DNA of 45,908 nt from Bacillota bacterium. Lineage in GTDB: Bacteria > Bacillota > Clostridia > Peptostreptococcales > Anaerovoracaceae. Location of the stretch: positions 1-45,908 of the forward strand of contig JAUNQD010000015.1 in the NCBI GenBank assembly GCA_030536355.1, read 5' to 3'. This document shows positions 16,760 through 25,286 of this stretch, piece after piece. Below the pieces are notes generated by a model that searched no databases, was not told the DNA's origin, and worked only from the letters and a program-made list of their open reading frames with translations. The position numbers and the translations under genes were made by a program. Every line of letters begins with the position of its first letter. Position 1 is the stretch's first letter.

Positions 16760-17338
16760 ATGTCGAATATCATCAGAAAAACAACTGAATTGGCAATGTA
16801 TATAACGTCATCATATACTTTCCCCGGCTGTGTCATTGTCGATGCCACATGCGGTAACGGCCACGATACTATAGCCCTTGCACGCACAAAACCTTCCAGA
16901 CTTTATGCTTTCGATATACAGCAAGAAGCAGTTGCTGCGACTGAAAAAAAGCTGGTATCCGAGGGCTTCGGATCAGCTCTTGATAATGGAACAATATCAA
17001 TCATATGCGATTCACACAGCAATATGACACAGCATGTCCATGAACCTGCAGATGTTATAATCTTCAACTTGGGATATCTTCCAGGCGGAGATAAAACAAA
17101 ACCAACATACAAAAGCGAAACTGTCAAAGCTGCCAGATCAGCCCTCGAGCTTCTCGCTTTAGACGGCGTTCTCTGCTTGACCATGTACAGCGGCCACCCT
17201 GAAGGACTTGAAGAAAAGGAGGTTCTTATGCAAATGGCAGAAACCCTGGATCCTAAGGTCTATCATGCTGCATATGTGAATTTTATCAATCAGAAAAACT
17301 CTCCTCCGGAAATCCTGTTGATCACTAAAAAAGCATAA
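16760..17338 (+). CDS. mnmM: tRNA (mnm5s2U34)-methyltransferase MnmM (YtqB family)
   Basis: A 192-residue class I SAM-dependent methyltransferase. The SAM-binding motif VDATCGNGHDTIALA lies near residue 28, and motif IV reads DVIIFNLGYLPGGDK near 100, the hallmark of the YtqB/MnmM family. These enzymes finish the 5-methylaminomethyl-2-thiouridine modification at the wobble base of several tRNAs in Gram-positive bacteria. The Shine-Dalgarno is weak. The gene is monocistronic, with its own promoter and a strong terminator. The family assignment is secure; the exact reaction is taken from homologues. Confidence 0.87.
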   Translation: MSNIIRKTTELAMYITSSYTFPGCVIVDATCGNGHDTIALARTKPSRLYAFDIQQEAVAATEKKLVSEGFGSALDNGTISIICDSHSNMTQHVHEPADVIIFNLGYLPGGDKTKPTYKSETVKAARSALELLALDGVLCLTMYSGHPEGLEEKEVLMQMAETLDPKVYHAAYVNFINQKNSPPEILLITKKA

Positions 17339-17349
17339 TAAAATCAAAA

Positions 17350-17387
17350 GAGCACCCGGGAGATTTCTCCCAAGTGCTCATTTTTTT
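17350..17387. terminator. Bidirectional terminator between mnmM and the CYTH gene
   Basis: GAGCAC (17350-17355) pairs with GTGCTC (17374-17379), with an inner GGGAGA/TCTCCC stem. It is followed by ATTTTTTT on plus and TTTTGATTTT on minus. Confidence 0.9.
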
Positions 17388-17392
17388 GCTGT

Positions 17393-18010
17393 TTATACAC
17401 CTTTATTTATAAGTTCAAGACCTCTGGCATATTTGCTTCTTTCTTCTTTGACCAGACCATACTTCTCGCACATCTTAGCCCCCAGCTGTTCCAGTTCTTC
17501 AGTTTCACCTGAGAACAGCTCAAGTTCGGCTTCCAAGATCCTCTCTTCGCCAAAAGGTGTCAGGATCCAGCCATCATCCAATGACAATTCATACAGACCT
17601 TCTCCCGTATCGATCCTGAAGCGCTTTCTGTGGAATCTGGTTTCCAAAAGGCAGTTCAATGGTTTGCCGCCGATCACTTCAAGAAGGTGTTTCCCGATCT
17701 CGCTTCCGCGAAAAACTTCAGGCGCAGGTCTGTCACAATCTACGGAAACATTCAGCTCCTCACGAACGTGAAGCGCGCCCTCTGTGTGCCCTTTCCATTT
17801 CAAGGATGCGACCCAGCTGGATCCTTCTTTTCTTACTCTGTAAGCTATTTCATTATTATAAAGATCTCTGTCTTCAGTATCATAGTATTTGGCATCGAAG
17901 CACATCTCTTCTCTGGATCCTTCTTCTTCGAGATGAAAAAAGGCCTTGTCCTTCCAAATATCTTCAGCGACCTTCTCCGAAGGTATGCTGTATTTCAGTT
18001 CGATTTCCAT
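17393..18010 (-). CDS. CYTH domain protein (triphosphate tunnel metalloenzyme family)
   Basis: A 205-residue protein starting MEIELKYSIP, with the ExExK metal-binding signature of the CYTH superfamily. Later paired basic and acidic strands (RVRKEGSSWVASLKWKG, RFHRKRFRIDTG, EAELELFSG) are typical of the eight-stranded tunnel. Family members hydrolyse inorganic triphosphate or thiamine triphosphate, or cyclise ATP; the substrate here cannot be told. It is isolated between two terminators and convergent with mnmM. Confidence 0.85.
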   Translation of the reverse strand: MEIELKYSIPSEKVAEDIWKDKAFFHLEEEGSREEMCFDAKYYDTEDRDLYNNEIAYRVRKEGSSWVASLKWKGHTEGALHVREELNVSVDCDRPAPEVFRGSEIGKHLLEVIGGKPLNCLLETRFHRKRFRIDTGEGLYELSLDDGWILTPFGEERILEAELELFSGETEELEQLGAKMCEKYGLVKEERSKYARGLELINKGV

Positions 18011-18052
18011 ATCACTTTCTCTTCTTTCGTAAAAAAGTATCTAAATGTAATA

Positions 18053-18091
18053 AAACGCATTTTGGTAGATAATATCACCCAATGCGTTTTA
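18053..18091 (-). terminator. Terminator after the second OTC gene
   Basis: A perfect 10-bp stem (AAAACGCATT with AATGCGTTTT) with an inner GGT/ACC pairing; the minus strand continues TTTTATTACATTT. It ends the arc cluster. Confidence 0.8.
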
Positions 18092-18133
18092 TTGCAAGAG
18101 AATTTATTTAAGAATGAAAGGTTTGACCTTGTT

Positions 18134-19129
18134 TTAAGCCAATGTTGCTACAATAACAGCCTTGATCGTATGCAATCTGTTTTCCGCTTCATCGAACACC
18201 TTGGAATATCTGCTTCTGAACACTTCGTCAGTGACTTCTCTGATATCATAACCAAGCTCCATCTGAGTCTTGGCCATCGTAGTTTCGAAATCATGGAATG
18301 ATGGCAGACAATGAAGGAAAATAACATCATCATTTCCCGTTGCTTTGAGCATATTCATATCGACTCTGTAAGAAGTCAGCATCTTGACTCTTTCAGGGAT
18401 CTGATCTTCTTCACCCATTGACGCCCAAATGTCTGTATAGATCACATCCGCATCCTTAAGACATGAAGGGTCTGAACTGAAGCTGATTTTGGCACCTGTA
18501 TATTCCGCCACTTCATTGGCAGCCGCTGTCACAACCGGATCTATACCATCTATCAATTCCTGAGGACCGTATGCCACAAAATCCATACCCATTTTGGCAC
18601 AGCCGTACATCCATGCATAGGACATATTATTTCTGACATCACCTACAAATACGACTTTTACCTTGTGAAGCGGTTTGTCCACATGTTCTTCTATTGTAAG
18701 CATATCCGCAAGGATCTGAGTAGGATGATCCACATCTGTAAGACCATTCCATACACATACACCTGAATATTTAGCCAGATCTTCTACGACCTTCTGGTCA
18801 TATCCTCTGTATTCTATACCATCAAAGAATCTTCCCAGGACTTTAGCTGTATCTTCCAGAGATTCCTTCTTACCCATCTGGGAGCTCTTAGAATCCAGAT
18901 ATGTAACATGTGCGCCTTCATCGTGACATGCCACTTCGAACGCACATCTTGTTCTTGTAGATGTCTTTTCAAATAACAAACATATATTTTTACCTGTCAG
19001 CAGATCGTTTCTGATACCTTCTCTCTTTTTAGCCTTAAGGTCTTTAGATAAATTTAGTAAATATCTGATCTCTTCAGGTGAAAAATCCATCAATGTCAAA
19101 AAACTTCTGCCCTTCAAATTAACTGCCAT
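18134..19129 (-). CDS. arcB: Ornithine carbamoyltransferase, second copy
   Basis: A 331-residue OTC. In the arginine deiminase pathway it splits citrulline with phosphate to ornithine and carbamoyl phosphate; anabolic OTC runs the reverse. The carbamoyl-phosphate loop STRTR lies near residue 57, HPTQ near 136 and the ornithine-loop HCLPSFHDF near 272. By eye it differs from the copy at 21537-22532 at about 43 of 331 positions, with roughly a third of the changes packed into residues about 193-222. Unlike the first copy, it sits after a terminator and has its own leader with twin palindromes, so it is probably expressed separately. Whether it is catabolic or biosynthetic cannot be told. Confidence 0.93.
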   Translation of the reverse strand: MAVNLKGRSFLTLMDFSPEEIRYLLNLSKDLKAKKREGIRNDLLTGKNICLLFEKTSTRTRCAFEVACHDEGAHVTYLDSKSSQMGKKESLEDTAKVLGRFFDGIEYRGYDQKVVEDLAKYSGVCVWNGLTDVDHPTQILADMLTIEEHVDKPLHKVKVVFVGDVRNNMSYAWMYGCAKMGMDFVAYGPQELIDGIDPVVTAAANEVAEYTGAKISFSSDPSCLKDADVIYTDIWASMGEEDQIPERVKMLTSYRVDMNMLKATGNDDVIFLHCLPSFHDFETTMAKTQMELGYDIREVTDEVFRSRYSKVFDEAENRLHTIKAVIVATLA

Positions 19130-19165
19130 AGTTAGTCTCCTTATTTTTGTTATAAATATTCATAA

Positions 19166-19195
19166 ATATGCATATGTATTAGTATATATGCATAT
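19166..19195 (-). promoter_or_regulatory. Twin palindromic operator over the second OTC promoter
   Basis: The perfect palindrome ATATGCATAT occurs twice (19166-19175 and 19186-19195), with centres exactly 20 bp apart on the same DNA face. A -10-like TATACT (minus, 19181-19186) lies between them and a TTGAAA (19199-19204) upstream. The right half, TATGCATATTTATGAATA on minus, resembles a degenerate ARG box. An ArgR-type or other dimeric repressor is a reasonable inference; no ArgR gene is in the window. Confidence 0.5.
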
Positions 19196-19229
19196 TTATT
19201 TCAAGGGTTTTTTTGTAAAAAATCAAAAA

Positions 19230-19253
19230 AAGACTCCGAAAATACGGAGCCTT
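19230..19253 (-). terminator. Terminator after arcC
   Basis: CTCCG (19234-19238) pairs with CGGAG (19245-19249), extended by AAG/CTT across one mismatch. The minus strand continues TTTTTTGATTTTTT. It separates arcC from the second OTC gene. Confidence 0.85.
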
Positions 19254-19277
19254 CCATTCATCATAATAAATGCACAT

Positions 19278-20225
19278 TTAGTTAAATGTTATAACAGTAC
19301 CTGTCTTTCCTTCAAGTGCTTCCACTGCCTTGTCCAGTGAAGTGATGATCGCCTTCTTGTTTGGATAGGTTCTTACGAACTTCATGGCAGCTTCTACCTT
19401 AGGAAGCATGCTTCCCGGAGGGAAGTGACCTTCTTCAACATATCTTGCAGCTTCAGCCAGTGTCATCTTTGACAATTCCTGCTGATCAGGCTTATTGAAG
19501 TTGATAGCGACCTTTTCAACTTCTGTCAGTATCATCAGGATATCTGCATCGACCTGTTCAGCCAAAAGTTCAGCTGCAAAGTCCTTATCGATAACAGCAG
19601 CAACACCTTCAAGAGTACCATCAGGCTTTTCGATAACAGGAATACCGCCGCCACCGCAAGTTATAACTACGCAGTGGTCCCACAGATGCTTTACAGCTTC
19701 GATCTCAACGATTCTTTTAGGAAGCGGTGATGCAACTACTCTTCTGTATCCTCTTCCCGCATCTTCCTTCATTGTGTATCCTTTTTCAGCTTCAAGAGCC
19801 TTAGCTTCCTCTTCTGTGTAGAATGGACCTATAGGCTTAGTAGGATTCTGGAATGCAGGGTCTTTCTCATCTACGATCATCTGAGTAGCAACTGTAACTA
19901 CAGGTACATTTCTGTTATCTTTATTCAGTGCATACTTGAGACACTGCTGGATATGATATCCAATATATCCCTGAGACATTGCTCCGCATACATCGAACGG
20001 CATCGCAGGAGTAACTTCTTTAGCTGCTTCTGAAGCCATAACTATACGGCCCACCTGCGGTCCGTTACCGTGAACTACAGCGATCTCATAACCCATGCCG
20101 CTGATCTTAGCAACGTGTTCACATGTATTCTTCACGACATCCAGCTGAGCTTCTGCTGTAGCAGGACCTTTGCCGGACTGAAGAGCGTTACCGCCTAAAG
20201 CTATTACGATTTTTTCTACACACAT
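19278..20225 (-). CDS. arcC: Carbamate kinase
   Basis: A 315-residue kinase that makes ATP from carbamoyl phosphate and ADP, the energy-yielding last step of the arginine deiminase pathway. The N-terminal IVIALGGNALQSGKG, the VVHGNGPQVGR segment near residue 50 and VVITCGGGGIPVIE near 210 are family signatures of the amino-acid-kinase fold. Length is typical. AGGAG lies 10 bases before the start, 29 bases after arcA. A strong terminator follows. Confidence 0.96.
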   Translation of the reverse strand: MCVEKIVIALGGNALQSGKGPATAEAQLDVVKNTCEHVAKISGMGYEIAVVHGNGPQVGRIVMASEAAKEVTPAMPFDVCGAMSQGYIGYHIQQCLKYALNKDNRNVPVVTVATQMIVDEKDPAFQNPTKPIGPFYTEEEAKALEAEKGYTMKEDAGRGYRRVVASPLPKRIVEIEAVKHLWDHCVVITCGGGGIPVIEKPDGTLEGVAAVIDKDFAAELLAEQVDADILMILTEVEKVAINFNKPDQQELSKMTLAEAARYVEEGHFPPGSMLPKVEAAMKFVRTYPNKKAIITSLDKAVEALEGKTGTVITFN

Positions 20226-20254
20226 AATAATATATCTCCTAAATCAAATTATTT

Positions 20255-21472
20255 TTATAAGTCATCTCTGTTAACCGGACAGCTCATACATCTAGGACCG
20301 CCTCTTCCTCTGGAAAGCTCAGAGCTCGGGATAGTAAGAACCTTAACGCCCTTCTTATCCAGTAAATCGTTGGTCACGTAGTTTCTTTCATATGTTACTA
20401 CAACTCCCGGTGCGATTGCAAGAGTATTAGATCCATCATTCCACTGCTCTCTCTGTGCAGCCTGAGGATCATCACCGCCGCATCTGATAAGATCTACAGC
20501 AGGCAGCCCCAGTTCAAGCTTCAGGATGTTTGAAAGTTCATCCTGGATGCTGGAGAAACGAGGTTCACCGTTCTTATCCAGTGTGATTTCAAACAGCTGC
20601 AGAGGGCCTTCGATTTCAGGATGGATAGTGAACTTGTCATAATCCACCATAGTGAATACTGTGTCCAGATGCATGAAAGCTCTCTTCTTAGGTATATCGA
20701 ACACCAGGATCTTCTTAAAGGAAGATTTATTGAGGATATTTCTTGCGAATCTTTCGATGCCCACAACAGTAGTTCTCTGAGAGAGGCCGATAGCTACGAT
20801 TTCCTTGTTCAGAACCAGGAAGTCTCCGCCTTCTACTGAGTATTCATGATAATAATCATACCACTGATGAGTTCCTTCAGGAGCAAAGTCCTTATTATAC
20901 TTATACATATACTCAAGAAGCAGCGCTTCTCTTCTTCTTGCTTCTGTACTCATGTGATGGATGTTTACACCATTACCGATACATGCACCCGGGTCTCTTG
21001 TGAAGTACAGATTTGGCAAAGGGTCAGTGTGATAAGGATATCCTGCATCGATATAATCAGCCAGTGAATTTGACTTGATGATGACATCGCTCTTCTTAAC
21101 ACCTGAAATTGCCTTTTTAACCATTTGATCCGCCGGCATGGACATAAGATATTCTTCAAGCCCTTCTTTAACAGCCTCTGAATACAAGTCACTGTCAGCA
21201 ATAAATTTCTTCACGAATTCTCTTCTTACCTTATCATCTTGAAGTGCTTTAGCAGTTTCTTCTTCGTAGTAAATTACTTCAACACCATTTTCTCTCAACA
21301 GATCAGCAAATCTGTCATGTTCTTCCTGAGCTGTCTTCAAATAAGGAATGTCATCGAAGAGAAGTCTTTCGAAGTTATCAGGTACCAGACCTTCTATTTC
21401 ATCTCCGATCCTGTGGAGCAGCACTTTGTTCAGCTTACCGATTTCTGAGTAATTATTGATTCCGGGTTTCAT
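20255..21472 (-). CDS. arcA: Arginine deiminase
   Basis: A 405-residue enzyme that converts arginine to citrulline and ammonia. Guanidino-modifying-enzyme motifs are visible: FTRDPGACIGNG near residue 157, VEGGDFLVLN near 213, LDTVFTMVD with the catalytic histidine in FMHLDTVF near 267, and the C-terminal RGRGGPRCMSCP with the nucleophilic cysteine near 397. Length is typical. It lies 64 bases after the first OTC gene and 29 bases before arcC, with AGGAGGG before the start. Confidence 0.97.
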   Translation of the reverse strand: MKPGINNYSEIGKLNKVLLHRIGDEIEGLVPDNFERLLFDDIPYLKTAQEEHDRFADLLRENGVEVIYYEEETAKALQDDKVRREFVKKFIADSDLYSEAVKEGLEEYLMSMPADQMVKKAISGVKKSDVIIKSNSLADYIDAGYPYHTDPLPNLYFTRDPGACIGNGVNIHHMSTEARRREALLLEYMYKYNKDFAPEGTHQWYDYYHEYSVEGGDFLVLNKEIVAIGLSQRTTVVGIERFARNILNKSSFKKILVFDIPKKRAFMHLDTVFTMVDYDKFTIHPEIEGPLQLFEITLDKNGEPRFSSIQDELSNILKLELGLPAVDLIRCGGDDPQAAQREQWNDGSNTLAIAPGVVVTYERNYVTNDLLDKKGVKVLTIPSSELSRGRGGPRCMSCPVNRDDL

Positions 21473-21536
21473 ATTTAAACCCTCCTTTCTTCTTCTCAGC
21501 GACTATATCGTATTACTAATTCGATAATCCGACAGA

Positions 21537-22532
21537 TTAAGCGATGGTAGCAACGATAACAGCCTTGATTGTGTGTAATCTGTTTTCTGCTTCGTCAAAT
21601 ACCTTGGAATGTCTGCTTCTGAATACTTCGTCTGTTACTTCTCTGATATCATAGCCAAGTTCCATCTGAGACTTAGCCATAGTAGTTTCGAAATCATGGA
21701 ATGAAGGCAGGCAGTGCATGAAGATAACATCTTCATTTCCTGTTGCTCTCAGCATATCCATGTCTACTCTGTATGGGGTCAGCAGCTTGACTCTTTCAGG
21801 GATCTGGTCTTCTTCACCCATTGATGCCCAGATATCAGTGTAGATAACATCTGCACCTTCCAGACATGAAGGATCTGAGCTGAGTTCGATTGAAGCACCG
21901 TTGAATTCAGCAACTTCCTGAACCTTTTTCAGTACATCCTTATCTACCTGATCAACCAGTTCCTGAGGACCGTATGCAACGAATGACATACCCATCTTAG
22001 CACATCCATACATCCATGCATAAGACATGTTGTTTCTAACGTCGCCTACGAATACTACCTTGATCTTCCACAGAGGCTTAGGGATATTTTCTTCGATTGT
22101 AAGAAGGTCAGCCAGTATCTGAGTCGGATGGTCGATATCTGTAAGACCGTTCCATACAGAAACGCCTGAATGCTTAGCCAGATCTTCTACCACTTCCTGT
22201 TCATATCCTCTATATTCGATACCATCGAAGAATCTTCCCAGCACTTTAGCTGTATCTTCCAGAGATTCCTTCTTACCCATCTGTGAACTCTTGGAATCCA
22301 AATATGTCACATGAGCACCTTCATCAAGTGCTGCAACTTCAAATGCGCATCTTGTTCTTGTTGATGTCTTTTCGAACAGAAGGCAGATATTCTTGCCTGT
22401 GAGCAGATCATTTCTGATACCTGCTCTCTTCTTGTCCTTCAGGTCTTTAGAAAGATTCAGAAGGTATCTGATTTCTTCTCTGCTGAAATCCATCAATGTT
22501 AAAAAACTTCTTCCCTTTAAATTTACTGCCAT
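21537..22532 (-). CDS. arcB: Ornithine carbamoyltransferase, first copy
   Basis: A 331-residue OTC with STRTR near residue 57, HPTQ near 136 and HCLPSFHDF near 272. It heads the arcB-arcA-arcC transcript and is therefore the more likely catabolic copy, giving carbamoyl phosphate to arcC. The paralogue at 18134-19129 is about 87% identical by manual count, so the duplication is recent or kept alike by gene conversion. AAAGGAG precedes the start. I could not assign a convincing promoter in the 148-bp upstream gap. Confidence 0.94.
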   Translation of the reverse strand: MAVNLKGRSFLTLMDFSREEIRYLLNLSKDLKDKKRAGIRNDLLTGKNICLLFEKTSTRTRCAFEVAALDEGAHVTYLDSKSSQMGKKESLEDTAKVLGRFFDGIEYRGYEQEVVEDLAKHSGVSVWNGLTDIDHPTQILADLLTIEENIPKPLWKIKVVFVGDVRNNMSYAWMYGCAKMGMSFVAYGPQELVDQVDKDVLKKVQEVAEFNGASIELSSDPSCLEGADVIYTDIWASMGEEDQIPERVKLLTPYRVDMDMLRATGNEDVIFMHCLPSFHDFETTMAKSQMELGYDIREVTDEVFRSRHSKVFDEAENRLHTIKAVIVATIA

Positions 22533-22635
22533 ATTTTTAATCTCCTTTTATAATTTATTGATTCATGTCAAAATTAAACTTGCCCTTATGAGTCAATAAT
22601 ACATTAATCCCCTTTTATTTAAAAGTACCAGTTGT

Positions 22636-22651
22636 CTCTATTTTTATAGAG
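22636..22651. repeat. Small inverted repeat between mocR-like gene and arcB
   Basis: CTCTAT pairs with ATAGAG around TTTT, 30 bases upstream of the mocR-like stop-proximal region's end at 22681. No T run follows on the minus strand, so it is not a classical terminator. It could be an operator for the arc cluster or a processing hairpin. The rest of the 22533-22680 gap shows nothing clear. Confidence 0.4.
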
Positions 22652-22680
22652 CCAGCTATGTATTTTCAATAATTTTACTT

Positions 22681-24162
22681 CTAGTACGATATTTTATTCT
22701 GAATTTTCAGTAGTGTCTGTCTTATTTTTTCTCCTAATTTGACCATTCCTTCTCTTATTTGTTCCTCCGTAGGATATGAATAATTCAGCCTTATATAACC
22801 ATTTCCTTTATGTTTTTCCGGATGAAAAACATATCCCGGTATGAATGTAACTCCCTCCTGCTGCATCTCGCTAAGCAATGTCTTGCCATTCATTCCAGGA
22901 GGCAGCTTTACCCATAGATACACTCCACCCATAGGTTTTCTACATACAGTTCCTGTATCATTGATGATCTCTTCCATATATGAATACATCAAGTCTCTCT
23001 TCTTTTTATAAATATCACGGAAGCCATCAAGCCTTTCATAGAACATTCCGTTTCTCATATATTCCAGCAATAGCATTTGCTGCATCCAGTCAAGTGAGAC
23101 AACTTTCATGGATATCATTTCGCTCATCCTTCTTATTACGGAAGTATCTGCTATAACGAAAGACATTCCTGCTCCCGGTATCATTGTAAGACCAAAAGAA
23201 TACATGTATATTACATTATTCCCTGTATCCATGGATTTTATCGATGGGATTGCCGGTACATCATAACATAATTCAGATCCTTCATCCTCTTCGATGATAG
23301 GAATACGATATTTATATGATAATTCCAGTAAGAGCTTCCTTCTTTCCAGTGATAACATGACACCGGTAGGATTGTTGAAGCTGGAATCTGCGTATATGAA
23401 TCTCGGCTTCGTTTTTTGTATCAAGGCTTCGATATTGTCAAATATCATGCCATCTTCATCCATAGGAACAGTAATGAGGTTTCCTCCGGCAAATTGTATG
23501 GTCCTGTAAACGTCAGGTGAAAGTATCTCCGGTACGATGACATTGTCTCCCGGCTCAAGCATCAAGGTCATGATGAAATCCATAGCCTGATTGTTTTCTG
23601 TGAACAATTGTATATTGGCCGGTTTTGTCATGATCCCTTTAGTCCTCATGAAAGAAGTTATTTCCTTTCGCAGGTCATGATCTCCTTGATATGGTGTATA
23701 GAAATACGCTTTATCTTTTCTTTGTTCAAGCATTCTGTCAAAAGTATCGACTATTTCCTCTCTCGGATATAGTTCTCTGGCTGCAAGTCCACCGCCAAAA
23801 GAGATGATATTACTTTCATACGTCTTATTGAAAAGCTCGTCAAAGTCGCTTTCCAGACTTATATATTCATCTTTGATAAGAGCTTCCCAGTTGACAGGCT
23901 TCTTCACCATACCGTAGTACATAGTCCCGTAAGTCACATGATAAGACTGCCCCTGGTATGAACTTATCAATCCCTGGTCCCTAAGCTCTGTATATGCTCT
24001 GACAACAGTATTTCTATGTATATCCAACTGCTCCGCCAATCCACGTTCAGAAGGCAATTTGCTACCGTTAACAAGACTACCGTCAAATATCATTGTCTTG
24101 ATTTGATCGGATATCTGTATATAGAGAGGTGTCTTTTCGTTTCGATCGACTATTATTTTCAT
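22681..24162 (-). CDS. GntR/MocR-family regulator with degenerate aminotransferase domain
   Basis: A 493-residue fusion. Residues about 1-75 are a GntR winged helix (TPLYIQISDQIKTMIFDGSL, LPSERGLAEQLDIHRNTVVR); residues about 110-480 have a fold-type I aminotransferase layout. The PLP-binding positions are altered. Where relatives read TFSKT, this protein reads SFGLT, so the Schiff-base lysine is leucine. The following PGLRIG-type arginine is glycine (PGAGMS). The EDDYDSE segment is EEDEGSE, changing the ring-binding Asp and Tyr. The substrate-carboxylate arginine (YIRLNYS) remains. It probably binds a ligand without PLP chemistry. ATG 24162 overlaps the upstream stop (ATGA). It lies upstream of the arc genes in the same direction, which makes those genes a candidate target. 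Confidence 0.88.
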   Translation of the reverse strand: MKIIVDRNEKTPLYIQISDQIKTMIFDGSLVNGSKLPSERGLAEQLDIHRNTVVRAYTELRDQGLISSYQGQSYHVTYGTMYYGMVKKPVNWEALIKDEYISLESDFDELFNKTYESNIISFGGGLAARELYPREEIVDTFDRMLEQRKDKAYFYTPYQGDHDLRKEITSFMRTKGIMTKPANIQLFTENNQAMDFIMTLMLEPGDNVIVPEILSPDVYRTIQFAGGNLITVPMDEDGMIFDNIEALIQKTKPRFIYADSSFNNPTGVMLSLERRKLLLELSYKYRIPIIEEDEGSELCYDVPAIPSIKSMDTGNNVIYMYSFGLTMIPGAGMSFVIADTSVIRRMSEMISMKVVSLDWMQQMLLLEYMRNGMFYERLDGFRDIYKKKRDLMYSYMEEIINDTGTVCRKPMGGVYLWVKLPPGMNGKTLLSEMQQEGVTFIPGYVFHPEKHKGNGYIRLNYSYPTEEQIREGMVKLGEKIRQTLLKIQNKISY

Positions 24163-25286
24163 TTTCTTTCTCCATGGAACTGGTAATAACAAGTTTCAAG
24201 TCTGCCATTATACAGCTTTCTGCGTCTGTTAGCCTCCCTGCCCATAACTTTTTCTTCTGCCTCTTTGTCAGTCGTTATCATGAATAATGACCAGTCCGGA
24301 TTTTCCTTAAAAAATCTGTTGAAGCCATCATATATCTGACGTATCTCTTCTTCTTCACCTATACGTTCACCATAAGGCGGATTTGTAATGATTATACCAT
24401 TCTCGCCCATAGGCCTCAGCTTCGATGCATCAGCCTTCTTAAAAGTTATGCAGTCATCAACTCCTGCTTCCTCTGCGTTTTCTATGGCCGCCTCGACAGC
24501 CTTCCTGTTTATATCAAAACCATATATCTTAAGGTCTGTATCATAATCTATCGCTTCAAAAGCAGCTTTCTTTTCTTCTTTCCAGATCCGATCATCTATT
24601 AGCTCCCATTGCTGACAAGCAAAACTTCTGTTGAGTCCCGGAGCTATGTTCCTTGCTATCATGGCCGCTTCGATAGGAATGGTTCCCGAGCCTGTACATG
24701 GATCAAGCAAGAGCCTGTCCTTTTTCCAAAAGCTCAGCTGTATCATAGCTGCTGCTAAAGTTTCCTTGATAGGTGCCGCCACATCACATACTCTGTATCC
24801 TCGTTTATGGAGACCTGTGCCTGAAGTATCTACTGTAAGCGTTACTCTGTCCTTGAGCAGCGTTGCCTTCACCGTATATTCAGCACCCGTTTCCTCGAAA
24901 ACTTCAAGACCATAAAATTCCTTCAGCCTTTCAACGATGGCCTTCTTTACTATTTTCTGGCAAGCCGGCACACTATGGAGTTTCGACTTTACGGAAGTTC
25001 CCGTTACTGTGAACTTCCCGTCTACCGGGATCAATTCTTCCCAAGCCAGTGCTTTGGTCTGCTGAAACAGCTCCTCAAATTCAACAGCGTTGAATTCTGC
25101 CATCTTCAGCAAAACTCTGTCTGCACTTCTCAGCCACAGATTTGACCTTACGATGGCACGTTCATCGCCCATATAAGTGACTTTACCGTCTTCAGTCTTC
25201 AATATCTTATAGCCCAATGCTTCTATTTCACGTTTTACTACTGCCTCCAGCCCGAAAGTGGCCGTTGCTATCAATTCCAGCTTCAT
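24159..25286 (-). CDS. THUMP-domain class I SAM RNA methyltransferase (YpsC/RlmL-like)
   Basis: A 375-residue RNA methyltransferase. An N-terminal ferredoxin-like and THUMP region (about residues 1-160) precedes a Rossmann domain with LLLDPCTGSGTIPIEAAM near residue 193 and the catalytic TNPPYGERIG near 308, characteristic of N2-guanine methyltransferases. It matches the YpsC/RlmL-N group, which acts on 23S rRNA; the exact base is not proven here. Both ends are coupled: ATGA overlaps join it to mbl upstream and to the MocR-like gene downstream. Confidence 0.88.
   Translation of the reverse strand: MKLELIATATFGLEAVVKREIEALGYKILKTEDGKVTYMGDERAIVRSNLWLRSADRVLLKMAEFNAVEFEELFQQTKALAWEELIPVDGKFTVTGTSVKSKLHSVPACQKIVKKAIVERLKEFYGLEVFEETGAEYTVKATLLKDRVTLTVDTSGTGLHKRGYRVCDVAAPIKETLAAAMIQLSFWKKDRLLLDPCTGSGTIPIEAAMIARNIAPGLNRSFACQQWELIDDRIWKEEKKAAFEAIDYDTDLKIYGFDINRKAVEAAIENAEEAGVDDCITFKKADASKLRPMGENGIIITNPPYGERIGEEEEIRQIYDGFNRFFKENPDWSLFMITTDKEAEEKVMGREANRRRKLYNGRLETCYYQFHGERK

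Noticed and set aside
18134..22532. Assembly duplication of the OTC gene
   Set aside because: The copies differ at many codons and have different flanks, so they are true paralogues.
22636..22651. Terminator after the MocR-like gene
   Set aside because: The hairpin has no T-tract on the minus strand, so it is listed only as an inverted repeat.
23161..23220. Frameshift explaining the missing lysine in the MocR-like protein
   Set aside because: Codons on both sides read through the conserved flanks (VIYMYSF and PGAGMSFV) in one frame without a break.
24162..24192. Longer N-terminus for the MocR-like regulator
   Set aside because: ATG 24162 has GGAGA upstream, makes the ATGA overlap and gives the usual GntR N-terminus; the extra 10 residues do not.
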